Below, in pieces: positions 14,205 through 22,484 of a stretch of 64,000 bases of DNA (positions within the stretch are counted from its first letter, which is position 1; every line of letters starts with the position of its first letter). The stretch lies in contig DS990262.1 in NCBI GenBank assembly GCA_000155435.1, positions 719,062 to 783,061 of the forward strand, given 5' to 3'. The DNA comes from Clostridiales bacterium 1_7_47FAA. Its GTDB lineage: Bacteria > Bacillota > Clostridia > Lachnospirales > Lachnospiraceae. Both the position numbers and the translations under genes were made by a program. The notes beneath the pieces are model-generated. The model did no database searches and had not been told where the DNA came from. It was given only the letters and a program-made list of their open reading frames with translations.

Positions 14205-15476
14205 ATGTCAGCAGCAATTCTATTTGGTTCCATGGCACTGATGATTGGCTTTGGTATCCCCATAGCCATTGTGCTGGGCGTTTCAAGCGCTCTTACCCTT
14301 CTGTTTTCAGGAGCGCCCCTGGGGGTCATCCCTTCCATGATGCAGGCCACGGTTCAGAAGTTTTCCCTTCTGACCATCCCCCTCTTTGTGCTTGCAGGCG
14401 CAATCATGGATAAAGGCGGCATTTCCAAGCGCCTGATTAACCTGGCGGACAGTATCATCGGACCGGTCCACGGCGGACTTGGGTACGTGGCTGTGGTGGC
14501 GGCCCTGTTCTTTGCAGCCATATCCGGCTCCGGTACGGCAACCGTGGCAGCCATGGGTTCCATCCTGATTCCGGCCATGGTGAAACAGGGATACGACGCA
14601 GGCTTTTCCAGCGCCCTTTCCGCCATATCCGGTTCCCTGGGAACCGTGATCCCGCCAAGCATCACATTCATTATCTACGGTATGATTACCGGTGAGTCCA
14701 TTGGGGATCTGTTCCTGTCCGGTATTGTACCTGGCCTTATATTCGGCTTTGCGCTCTGCATCATGGTGTTCATCCAGTCCAAGAAACATGGCTGGAAGGG
14801 CGATACCCAGAGGGCATCCGCCAAGGAAATCGGAAGGCTGTTCCTGGACACGGTCTGGGGCCTGTTAAGCCCGGTCATTGTTCTGGGCGGCATTTATTCA
14901 GGGCTTTTCACACCCACTGAGGCGGCTGCCGTGGCGGTTGTATACAGCCTGATTGTTGGTATCTTTGTGTATAAGGAACTGCGTTTTAAGGAATTAAAGG
15001 AGACCTTGTTCTCAACAGCCAAGACAACGGGCATGATCCTGTTGATCATCATGAACGCAGGAATTTTCTCCTGGGTGCTGACCCAGCAGGGAATCGCGGC
15101 ATCCCTTACGGAAATGGCCCTGGCCCTTACGGATAACAGGTACATCATGCTGTTCATCATCAACATCGTATTCCTGTGCGCAGGCTGTGTCATGGACAAC
15201 ACCAGCGCACTTTACATCCTGGTACCCATCATCATGCCCATTGCCAAGGCGCTGGATATCAACATGATCCAGCTGGGCGTCATACTGGTGCTGAACCTGT
15301 CCATTGGCCAGGTAACGCCGCCTGTAGGACCCAACCTGTATGTGGCTGCTGACATCGGAAAGGTGAAGTTTGAGGTGATATGCCGTAAGATGGTGCCGTT
15401 ACTTATCATGTCGCTGATTGCCCTGTTTGCCATTACCTACATACCGGCCCTGTCCCTTTGCCTTATACCGGCATAA
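14205..15476 (+). CDS. TRAP transporter large permease subunit (DctM family), system 2
   Basis: 423-residue channel subunit, the same length as its paralogue at 1810-3081. The family elements are in order: GFGIPIAIVLGVSSA, the SGSGTATVAAMGSILIPAM loop, GSLGTVIPPSITFI, GLFTPTEAAAVA and C-terminal GQVTPPVGPNLYV. The proline pairs of the two repeats are intact, so the transporter should be functional. Together with the two preceding genes it forms a complete TRAP system in the racemase-like operon. Confidence 0.95.
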   Translation: MSAAILFGSMALMIGFGIPIAIVLGVSSALTLLFSGAPLGVIPSMMQATVQKFSLLTIPLFVLAGAIMDKGGISKRLINLADSIIGPVHGGLGYVAVVAALFFAAISGSGTATVAAMGSILIPAMVKQGYDAGFSSALSAISGSLGTVIPPSITFIIYGMITGESIGDLFLSGIVPGLIFGFALCIMVFIQSKKHGWKGDTQRASAKEIGRLFLDTVWGLLSPVIVLGGIYSGLFTPTEAAAVAVVYSLIVGIFVYKELRFKELKETLFSTAKTTGMILLIIMNAGIFSWVLTQQGIAASLTEMALALTDNRYIMLFIINIVFLCAGCVMDNTSALYILVPIIMPIAKALDINMIQLGVILVLNLSIGQVTPPVGPNLYVAADIGKVKFEVICRKMVPLLIMSLIALFAITYIPALSLCLIPA

Positions 15477-15524
15477 ACGTCCGGGGATGTTTACAGAAAA
15501 TTAACACAAGATTGCGCTGAACCA

Positions 15525-15535
15525 ACATATGATGT
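15525..15535. promoter_or_regulatory. Putative FCD-regulator operator, site 3
   Basis: ACATATGATGT, a perfect ACAT-N3-ATGT dyad 34 bp before the regulator's start codon and flanked like sites 1 and 2 (AAC before, A after the word). This suggests autoregulation by the adjacent GntR/FCD protein and shared control of the operon head. Confidence 0.55.
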
Positions 15536-15569
15536 ATACTTATGGAGAAGTATTTAAGGGAGGTTCAGC

Positions 15570-16307
15570 ATGGAAAAGACCAGTTTTTTAAAGGAATCTG
15601 TCGGAGGACAGTCAATTGTAAATAAGATTGTAGACAACATAACCAATGCTATCATAAATGGAGAACTTAACCCAGGGGACAAGATTCCCACAGAGGCTGA
15701 ATTGTCAGAATCCATGGGAGTGGGCAGGAATTCGGTCAGGGAAGCCATCAAGGTCCTGGAAGCTTATGGCGTGGTCCATATAAGGAGGGCGGAAGGCACC
15801 TTCGTAAGCCAGGAATATGACAGTAAGATGATATATCCCGTGCTTTACGGAATCATTTTACAGAAGGATTCCACAAAACAGATTGTGGAGCTGCGCAAGG
15901 TGATTGACGTGGGGCTTCTCCAGCTGGCCGTGGACAAATTAAAGTCCAGGGAGCTGGAGAAATCCCAGATGGAAGCCATTGAACATGCCATGGAGGAGCT
16001 GGAGCGCCAGGCCAATGCGGATATGCCCCAGGTGAAGAACCTGTTTGAGGCGGATGTGCAGTTCCATATGGCCATTGTGGGAATCACGGAAAATGTGATG
16101 CTTCAGTCCATCTGCAATTATGTGGACAAGATTACACGCCGTTCCCGCATGGCTACCATTGACCAGATATTTGAGGCCGGGGAGGCGGAGAATTTCCTGG
16201 ACATGCACCGCAGGATCGTGAAGCTTCTGCAGGACAGGGATGCCGCGGGAATCTATGCAATCGTGGAAGAGCATTACCAGTACTGGGCAAAAGTGAAAGG
16301 TGAGTAG
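15570..16307 (+). CDS. FadR/FCD GntR-family transcriptional regulator
   Basis: 245-residue regulator with an N-terminal winged helix (GDKIPTEAELSESMGVGRNS, then VREAIKVLEAYGVV) and a C-terminal FCD domain with the ligand-pocket pattern EADVQFHMAIV. GGGAGG lies 6 nt before the ATG. It is codirectional with and embedded in the racemase-TRAP-cupin-BKACE-kinase cluster, so it very likely senses the carboxylate that this cluster consumes. Three matching dyads (ACAT-N3-ATGT) at the operon head and before its own gene are its probable binding sites. Confidence 0.92.
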   Translation: MEKTSFLKESVGGQSIVNKIVDNITNAIINGELNPGDKIPTEAELSESMGVGRNSVREAIKVLEAYGVVHIRRAEGTFVSQEYDSKMIYPVLYGIILQKDSTKQIVELRKVIDVGLLQLAVDKLKSRELEKSQMEAIEHAMEELERQANADMPQVKNLFEADVQFHMAIVGITENVMLQSICNYVDKITRRSRMATIDQIFEAGEAENFLDMHRRIVKLLQDRDAAGIYAIVEEHYQYWAKVKGE

Positions 16308-16438
16308 TATAAGCAGATGGTGGTTGCTGCAGGATGACTGTGACAGGGCAGGAAGATGTCACGGGAGTCAAGGATGCGGCAGCCGCCTTTTTATTTAGAA
16401 GCATGGAAAATAAGAGGAAATGAAGCCGGAGGCAGGAT

Positions 16439-16792
16439 ATGATATACAGGAAAAAAAGTGATTTGGAAGTCAGCCCCATTGAGAACTGTATGGGGGGACA
16501 GGGAACCGTCAGAATGGAAAAGCTGCTGAATGGGCCTGAGGAAATGCTGGGAAAGGGCAGGGCTTATGTGCGCCATACCTTGAATCCGGGCGTATCCATC
16601 GGAATGCACAGCCATGAGGGTGAGATGGAGACCATGGTGATTGTCAGCGGAAAGGCAGTGCACACCATTAACGGGCAGGAGCAGTACCTGGAGGCCGGGG
16701 ACATCATTGCGGCGCAGCCCGGGGATACCCATGGGATTGCCCAGGCAGGCGACACGCCCTTGGTGCTGATTGCCCAGGTGCTGTATGACTAG
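16439..16792 (+). CDS. Small cupin-domain protein
   Basis: 117-residue single-domain cupin. Metal-binding motif 1 is GMHSHEGEMETMVIVSG (His/His/Glu) and motif 2 is PGDTHGIAQ with its His. Such small cupins act as sugar isomerases, decarboxylases or detoxifying accessory enzymes. Its place between regulator and BKACE gene implies a step in the same catabolic pathway, but the reaction cannot be deduced. The last codons lie in the first unit of a 15-bp tandem repeat array, and the TAG stop comes from the junction of units one and two. Confidence 0.85.
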   Translation: MIYRKKSDLEVSPIENCMGGQGTVRMEKLLNGPEEMLGKGRAYVRHTLNPGVSIGMHSHEGEMETMVIVSGKAVHTINGQEQYLEAGDIIAAQPGDTHGIAQAGDTPLVLIAQVLYD

Positions 16793-16850
16793 GTGCTGTA
16801 TGGCTAGGTGCTGTATGGCTAGGTGCTGTATGCCCAGGTGTTGTATGCCT
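16776..16850 (+). repeat. Five-copy 15-bp tandem repeat at the cupin stop codon
   Basis: Units AGGTGCTGTATGACT, AGGTGCTGTATGGCT (twice), AGGTGCTGTATGCCC and AGGTGTTGTATGCCT run from 16776 in exact 15-bp steps. Since 15 is a multiple of three, each unit repeats in-frame in all frames. One frame gives an RCCMA-type artefact that extends the downstream BKACE gene backwards and is not likely to be translated. Confidence 0.85.
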
Positions 16851-16922
16851 GGGATGGACGGCTGGCAGGGGCAGCAGGCAGGCCTTTGTATTGGAAAATC
16901 AGATGAAAAAGGAGATTGGACC

Positions 16923-17735
16923 ATGACAGATATGGGAAATAAAGTCCTTGTTTCCGTTGCGCCGGTGGCGGCCACGGACAAGGTAATCATACCGGAGAAG
17001 ATTGCAGAGGATGTATATAATTGTTATAAAGCAGGAGCGGCCATGGTGCACCTGCATGTAAGGGACAGGGAAGGGAACCTGACGCCTGACATGACGCTGC
17101 TGGAGGAGACATTGGCCATGATACGGAAGGATTCGGATATCGTCATAGAGGTGTCCACGGGAGGGGTTTCCGACCTGACCATAGAGGAGCGGTGCGCCCC
17201 CCTTTACTCTGACCTTGTGGAAGCCTGTTCCCTGAACGTAGGCTCCACCAATCTGGGCAGGTCTGTTTACTGCAATCCCATTGATGATGTGGAATACTGT
17301 ATCAGGGAAATGCTGAAGCAGAAAAAAACACCGGAGGTGGAGACCTTTGAGATTGGCCACACCTGGGCCATGGAGCAGCTGATGAAGAAATATGAATTTG
17401 TAGAGCCGGTGCTGTTCAGCATTGTGCTGGGCCATGAGGGGGAAGCTCCCGCCACGCCCCAGGCCCTGGCAGCCATGATCCAGATGATTCCGGCCGGGAC
17501 TGTCTGGGGCATCACCCAGGCCCGCAGGACGGATTTCTCCCTGCTGGCAGGCGCCGTGGGCATGGGCGCCAGGACCGTGAGGATTGGATTTGAAGACAGC
17601 AGGTATCTGGATTCCCGGACCCAGGCCCTTACCAATGGGCCCCTTGTTGAAAAGACCGTGGCCATGCTCCGGGCCATGGATAAAGAGCCCATGACCCCGG
17701 AGGAAGCAAGGAATTTCTTCCGCATAGGGAGATAG
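16923..17735 (+). CDS. BKACE-family beta-keto acid cleavage enzyme (DUF849)
   Basis: 270-residue TIM-barrel Zn enzyme. The N-terminal strand VLVSVAPVAATD and the zinc motif HLHVRD (43-48, His43/His45) identify the family. Further conserved elements are EVSTGG, NVGSTN, EIGHTW and VRIGFEDSRYL, which contribute the remaining ligands. BKACE enzymes condense a beta-keto acid with acetyl-CoA to give acetoacetate and a new CoA ester. The start at 16923 is preceded by AAAAGGAG; an open extension upstream is 15-bp repeat DNA. It lies between the cupin and the DUF1537 kinase gene, suggesting that the pathway passes through a beta-keto acid. Confidence 0.88.
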   Translation: MTDMGNKVLVSVAPVAATDKVIIPEKIAEDVYNCYKAGAAMVHLHVRDREGNLTPDMTLLEETLAMIRKDSDIVIEVSTGGVSDLTIEERCAPLYSDLVEACSLNVGSTNLGRSVYCNPIDDVEYCIREMLKQKKTPEVETFEIGHTWAMEQLMKKYEFVEPVLFSIVLGHEGEAPATPQALAAMIQMIPAGTVWGITQARRTDFSLLAGAVGMGARTVRIGFEDSRYLDSRTQALTNGPLVEKTVAMLRAMDKEPMTPEEARNFFRIGR

Positions 17736-17765
17736 TTGGTTTTGGCAGAAGAAAGGGAGGAAACT

Positions 17766-19193
17766 ATGTTAGATGCAGCAGTGCTGGACCGGTATCCCCA
17801 GGCAGATTGCCGGGCCATTCAGGCGTTACTGGAAGAAAAATGCCGGGAGGACAGACATAAAATCGTGGTATTGGACGACGACCCCACCGGTGTGCAGACG
17901 GTCCACGATGTTTCCGTGTACACGGACTGGTCCTATGAAAGCATAAAAAAGGGCTTTGAGGAAGATAACAAGCTCTTTTACATACTGACCAATTCCAGGG
18001 GCTTCACCGTGGAGCAGACCACCAGAGCCCATCTGGAGATTGGGGAAAATGTGGCAAGGGTGTCTGAGGAAACCGGAATTGACTACGTGATTGTCAGCAG
18101 AGGGGATTCCACCCTGAGGGGACATTACCCACTGGAGACAGAACTCCTTGCCCGGGTAGAGGAAAAGCACCGGGGAAAGCCGGTGGACGGCGAGATCATC
18201 TGTCCCTATTTTAAAGAGGGAGGCCGCTTCACCATTGACAATGTACACTATGTCAAGTACGGGGAGCAGCTGGTTCCGGCAGGAGAGACTGAATTTGCAG
18301 GGGACAGGACCTTTGGATACCACGCATCAGATTTGAGGGAATACGTGGAGGAAAAGACCGGGGGCAGGTATAAAGCGGAGGATGTGGCATCTGTGTCAGT
18401 GGAGGAACTGCGGGGCGCGGATTATGCAGGAATCACGGAAAAGCTTATAGGGCTTCATGATTTTGGGAAGCTGGTGGTCAATGCAGCGGATGCATGTGAC
18501 CTGAAGGTTTTCTGCATTGCCCTTTACAATGCCATGGGACAGGGAAAACGGTTCATGTTCCGCACCGCCGCCGGATTTGTAAAGGAATTCGGCGCTGTCA
18601 GTGAACGCCCCCTTTTAAGCCGTTCCCAAATGGTTGGGGACAGCCGCGGCACAGGCGGGATCATCGTGGTTGGCTCCCACACGAAAAAAACCACCAGCCA
18701 ATTGGAGGCATTAAAGCAGGTTCCGGGAATTGAATTCATTGAGTTTAATTCTGACCTTGTGCTGGATGAGGATAAGTTCCGGGAAGAAGTGGAAGCGGTT
18801 ATCCGGCGGGAGGAGGAACTGTTAGGACGCGGCGTCACGGTTGCAGTGTATACAAAGCGGAAGCTGCTTTCCCTGGACAATGACAGCCCTGAGGCAGCCC
18901 TTGTACGGTCTGTGAAGATATCAGACGCAGTCCAGTCCCTGGTGGGACGGTTAAAGGTCACGCCTGCATTCGTGGTGGCAAAGGGAGGAATCACCTCCAG
19001 CGACGTGGGAACTAAGGCGCTTCAGGTGAAAAAAGCCACTGTGCTGGGACAGATACGGCCCGGCATACCGGTGTGGAAGACCGGGGAGGAAAGCCGTTTC
19101 CCGGGCATTCCCTATATCATTTTCCCCGGAAATGTGGGTGAAGTGGATACACTTAAGGAGGCGGTTGGGATATTGATGGGCAGTCCCCGGTGA
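17766..19193 (+). CDS. Four-carbon acid sugar kinase family protein (DUF1537/OtnK type)
   Basis: 475-residue two-domain kinase. The N-terminal domain carries the substrate motif DDDPTG (37-42) and SRGDSTLRGHYP; the C-terminal nucleotide-binding domain has VVGSHTKKT and FVVAKGGITSSD. Characterised members phosphorylate D-erythronate, D- or L-threonate or 3-oxo-tetronate. The ATG at 17766 is chosen because AAAGGGAGG precedes it; an open 30-nt extension has no ribosome site. It is the final gene of the carboxylate operon, and a terminator follows at 19223-19298. Pairing of this kinase with a BKACE rather than with the usual OtnI/aldolase partners is uncommon to my knowledge. Confidence 0.88.
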   Translation: MLDAAVLDRYPQADCRAIQALLEEKCREDRHKIVVLDDDPTGVQTVHDVSVYTDWSYESIKKGFEEDNKLFYILTNSRGFTVEQTTRAHLEIGENVARVSEETGIDYVIVSRGDSTLRGHYPLETELLARVEEKHRGKPVDGEIICPYFKEGGRFTIDNVHYVKYGEQLVPAGETEFAGDRTFGYHASDLREYVEEKTGGRYKAEDVASVSVEELRGADYAGITEKLIGLHDFGKLVVNAADACDLKVFCIALYNAMGQGKRFMFRTAAGFVKEFGAVSERPLLSRSQMVGDSRGTGGIIVVGSHTKKTTSQLEALKQVPGIEFIEFNSDLVLDEDKFREEVEAVIRREEELLGRGVTVAVYTKRKLLSLDNDSPEAALVRSVKISDAVQSLVGRLKVTPAFVVAKGGITSSDVGTKALQVKKATVLGQIRPGIPVWKTGEESRFPGIPYIIFPGNVGEVDTLKEAVGILMGSPR

Positions 19194-19222
19194 CGGACCT
19201 GCACAATTGAATAAGAATACAA

Positions 19223-19298
19223 AAAAGCTACCGGAAAATTGTGATATGATCCCTGTCAGTGAGACAGGGGCATATTGGCATCCCTTCCGGTAGCTTTT
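19223..19298 (+). terminator. Long composite terminator after the kinase gene
   Basis: AAAAGCTACCGGAA (19223-19236) pairs perfectly with TTCCGGTAGCTTTT (19285-19298), with an inner stem CCCTGTC/GACAGGG (19251-19257/19263-19269). A and T runs on both sides allow termination in either direction. Confidence 0.8.
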
Positions 19299-19300
19299 CA

Positions 19301-19328
19301 TTGTCATGATATGAAAATCATGTATAAT
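19301..19328 (+). promoter_or_regulatory. Sigma-A type promoter for the pRiA4b-ORF3/SWIM/RQC genes
   Basis: TTGTCA (19301-19306), 16-bp spacer, TATAAT (19323-19328). It starts 2 bp after the preceding terminator and is 132 bp ahead of the first gene. The spacer holds the palindrome CATGATATGAAAATCATG. Confidence 0.6.
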
Positions 19329-19459
19329 TATAAATATGAGACACATTTTAAGACGCCAGCCTTGGATAAATGGGCAATGCCGGGCGGGAAATGCAGTGGA
19401 TTTAAGCTAAAAAGACACGCCCTAAGGAACAGCAGAAAGATGATGGGGAGGATGGAAAA

Positions 19460-20671
19460 ATGGATGCTGAAACAAAGAAAGCCGCAAAATGGGGGAAGGA
19501 AGCTGAAAAAGTCTGCCATGACTTTGATGTTTTCTGTGATTATCTTTTGGAACGGAAAGCAAGTCTTTCCAAAGCCACGGGTCATATTGGCAAAAAGGAT
19601 TGTTTTGAACTGAACCGCCAGCTTTCTATAAAAGAAGGGTTTGAGCGGCCTACACGCCTTCAAAAAGACTATCCCGTTATCAATTTTTTCTATTATGTTG
19701 CAATGAAACACAGGATACTGGAACCGGACTCTTCAGGATGTCATATGCAACCAGGGCAAAATTATGGATATTACAAAGAGGCTGGGGCTTTAGAGAAATT
19801 CCTGCTGATGCTGGCTAATGTCCTTTTTGACGGACGGTTTACTGGAAATGTATTATGGTATGGGGTTAACATAGAGAGCTTTATGGAGTGGGCGGCGAAA
19901 GTCATGCCTTGTGCCAATCAGGCATATTGTCTGCCAAAAGAGATATTGATGGGATATGACCTGGGGTACAGGGACTGCCTTATGACATATCTGGAAGAAC
20001 TGGGGGTGCTGAAGATACATAAGGAAGCCGGAATGGAGGATGGCCGTGTAATACATCCATGGGAAGCAGATATAGGCCCGCTGTTTGAATTGGCCTATGA
20101 TTTATACCGGACGGTTTATGACAGCCATGACTGCGGACAGAAGGAACCGCCTGCATTCAGCCTGAGCACATATTGGGAGACACATATATCAGAAGGAAAA
20201 GCGTCAGGACTTATAAAAATATTGGAGGAACCAGATATGGATTATAAGAACCAGGTGGTTGACCTTGAAATCAAGGTACGGCATGGAAAATGCATCCGCA
20301 TTGTACGTATGAACCTGTCTGATTCCCTCTATGAGCTGCATCTTGCGATTCAGAAGGCATTTGAATTTGATAATGACCATCTATTTGCGTTTTACGCCGG
20401 GCATGGGATGCTGAAGGAAACGTTTACCATGCCCGAGACATCTATCTCGGGGGACGAGTATTCCGTATATGAAACCCTGCTCGGGGACCTGCAGCTGCGT
20501 GTTGGGAATAAATTTTCCTATCGCTTTGACTTTGGGGACGAGTGGTGGTTTGACATCAAGGCTGTGGCAATCCAAGAGGGCAGTGTTCATGGGCCGGAGC
20601 TTATTAAAGCGGTCCATGACGCGCCGGAACAGTATCCTGTCTATGAGGATGGATATGAAGACGATATGTAA
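19460..20671 (+). CDS. pRiA4b ORF-3 / IS1096 TnpR-like domain protein
   Basis: 403-residue protein. The C-terminal 150 residues (from about 255) match the pRiA4b ORF-3-like fold: VVDLEIKVRHGKCIRIVRMNLS, LYELHLAIQKAFEFDNDHLFAF, and the signature FSYRFDFGDEWWFDIK. The N-terminal 250 residues are helical and not recognised. Despite the family name, no recombinase or transposase catalytic motif is visible and no terminal repeats flank the gene. GGGGAGG lies 8 nt before the ATG. It is followed at 39 bp by a SWIM-domain gene and then an RQC-domain gene, an association suggesting a common nucleic-acid-related task. Confidence 0.8.
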   Translation: MDAETKKAAKWGKEAEKVCHDFDVFCDYLLERKASLSKATGHIGKKDCFELNRQLSIKEGFERPTRLQKDYPVINFFYYVAMKHRILEPDSSGCHMQPGQNYGYYKEAGALEKFLLMLANVLFDGRFTGNVLWYGVNIESFMEWAAKVMPCANQAYCLPKEILMGYDLGYRDCLMTYLEELGVLKIHKEAGMEDGRVIHPWEADIGPLFELAYDLYRTVYDSHDCGQKEPPAFSLSTYWETHISEGKASGLIKILEEPDMDYKNQVVDLEIKVRHGKCIRIVRMNLSDSLYELHLAIQKAFEFDNDHLFAFYAGHGMLKETFTMPETSISGDEYSVYETLLGDLQLRVGNKFSYRFDFGDEWWFDIKAVAIQEGSVHGPELIKAVHDAPEQYPVYEDGYEDDM

Positions 20672-20710
20672 GAATGGCAGATGACACTATTGGATAAAGG
20701 AGTGCAGTCA

Positions 20711-22426
20711 ATGATGGATGATTGGAAAAGCTTATTCCGCCCCCATATCCTGGCCCGTGGCCTGGATTATTACGAGTCAGGCGCCGTGGAAGCGTTAGAG
20801 CGGACAGAGCACGGATTCCATGCCCGGGTAGAGGGGACGGAAGATTATGAGGTGGACATATGGATTAAGGACAATAGGATCCATGATATGGAGTGCAGCT
20901 GTCCCTATGCGCTGGGCGGGGAGTACTGCAAGCATATGGCAGCTGTTTTATATGAGGCGGAAGAAGGGGAAGAGGGAGCCAAGGGGACAGTCCAGGCGGG
21001 CCGGGAAGGTTCTGGTAAGACATGGGAAGAACAGTACCAGGAATCCAGGAAGGAGCTTAGGGATGTAATCGATGGGATTCCGGAAGAAGAACTGAGGCAT
21101 ATTCTGGAAACAATGGCCCTGGAGGATCAAAGCCTGAGAAACCGGATCCTTACCAAGTATTCCACAACCATAAGCCTGGGACAGATGGTCAGGCTGAAAA
21201 GAGAGATAGAAGATATCGCGTACCGTTATTCGGACAGAAGCGGTTATGTGGACTGGGAAAGCGCTGGCGGTTATATATCGGAGATGGAAACATTTCTGTA
21301 TGACAAGGTACAGGCCGTGATTGATAAAGGCTGTTATATGCAGGCATTTGAGCTTACAAACCAGGTATTTGTCACCATTGGGAACCAGGATATGGACGAT
21401 TCGGACGGCGGTACGGACATGGTGGCGGACACATGTTATAAAATCTGGCAGCAGCTTCTGGAAAAATGCGGTGAGCAGGATAAAAACAAGATGCAAAGCT
21501 GGTTTGAAATGCATCAGGCGGATGGCGCTGTAATGGATTATATGGAAGGATATATCGGTGATTTCCTGATGAACGAGTTTCATGACAGGGAAATTTTGCT
21601 AAAGAAAATGGAGGAATTGGACCACCAGATTGAAAAGAGAAGGGAAAGTACGGATTGTGGAAAATGTTACAGTTCATATCGCGGATTTGAAAATAATATC
21701 CTGAAACGTCTGCAGATCATGAAGGCTCTGGGGGCTTCAGAAGAAGAGCTTCGGCAGTACAGGAGGAAGAACCGCGGATTTGCAGCAGTAAGGATGCTGG
21801 AGATTGAGGAATTCATCCAGGCAGGAAAAAACAGGGACGCGGTCCGTGTCCTGATGGAGAGCAAGGAGCTGGACCGGAAGTTTCCTGTCTGGGTCAAGGA
21901 GTACAGCCAGAAACTGATTGAGCTTTATAAACAGATGCATATGGATAAGGAGTATAAGGAAGAACTGCTGTTCCAGGTGTTTTTTTGCGGGCAGGACAAC
22001 CTGGAACCCATCGCCAGATTAAAGGAGGTCTGTGAGCCGGGGGAGTGGGAACAGAACAGGGAAAGGCTGCTGAAATGCCCGTCCTGCCAGAGTATAAAGC
22101 TGTCCCTGTTAGAATCGGAGAAGATGTTTGACCGGCTTTTGGACGAGGTAATAAGCAACGGTTCCATATACATGATGGACCGGTATGAAAAGGTTCTTAA
22201 GAAGGCATATCCGGACAGGATGAGGACTGCCTATGCTGCTTATGTAAAATCACAGGCTGAGAATGTGAGTGACAGAAGACGCTATAAAGAATTGGTGGTA
22301 TATTTAAAGAAAATCGCCTCCTATCCCCGGGGAAGGGAGACTGCCTGTGAAATTGCGCGGGAGTGGAGAACGCTTTATAAAAGGCGCACAGCCATGATGG
22401 ATGAGTTGAGGAAGGCTGGATTGTGA
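20711..22426 (+). CDS. SWIM zinc-finger domain protein
   Basis: 571-residue protein from an ATG at 20711, preceded by AAAGGAG; the frame is open for ten more codons upstream without a ribosome site. The SWIM finger is CSCPYALGGEYCKHMAAVLY at roughly residues 60-80 (C-x-C-x8-C-x-H), normally a DNA- or protein-binding zinc module. The remainder is helical, with charged heptad-like stretches (EEGEEGAKG linker, then long helices) and no recognisable catalytic domain. Bacterial SWIM proteins often accompany helicases or MoxR/VWA systems; here it sits between a pRiA4b-ORF3 protein and an RQC protein, probably in one operon. Confidence 0.82.
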   Translation: MMDDWKSLFRPHILARGLDYYESGAVEALERTEHGFHARVEGTEDYEVDIWIKDNRIHDMECSCPYALGGEYCKHMAAVLYEAEEGEEGAKGTVQAGREGSGKTWEEQYQESRKELRDVIDGIPEEELRHILETMALEDQSLRNRILTKYSTTISLGQMVRLKREIEDIAYRYSDRSGYVDWESAGGYISEMETFLYDKVQAVIDKGCYMQAFELTNQVFVTIGNQDMDDSDGGTDMVADTCYKIWQQLLEKCGEQDKNKMQSWFEMHQADGAVMDYMEGYIGDFLMNEFHDREILLKKMEELDHQIEKRRESTDCGKCYSSYRGFENNILKRLQIMKALGASEEELRQYRRKNRGFAAVRMLEIEEFIQAGKNRDAVRVLMESKELDRKFPVWVKEYSQKLIELYKQMHMDKEYKEELLFQVFFCGQDNLEPIARLKEVCEPGEWEQNRERLLKCPSCQSIKLSLLESEKMFDRLLDEVISNGSIYMMDRYEKVLKKAYPDRMRTAYAAYVKSQAENVSDRRRYKELVVYLKKIASYPRGRETACEIAREWRTLYKRRTAMMDELRKAGL

Positions 22427-22484
22427 TGGGAAAAACGATGGGGAAATGGAAGACCAAAAAAAATTAAGGAGTTGAGCGCAAATC

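Noticed and set aside
16770-16922. Cys-rich N-terminal extension (RCCMA repeats) of the BKACE protein
   Set aside because: It is a translation of the 15-bp tandem array; a strong ribosome site and normal family N-terminus lie at 16923.
19460-20671. Insertion-sequence resolvase (IS1096 TnpR name)
   Set aside because: The domain name is historical; there are no recombinase residues, transposase or terminal repeats here.
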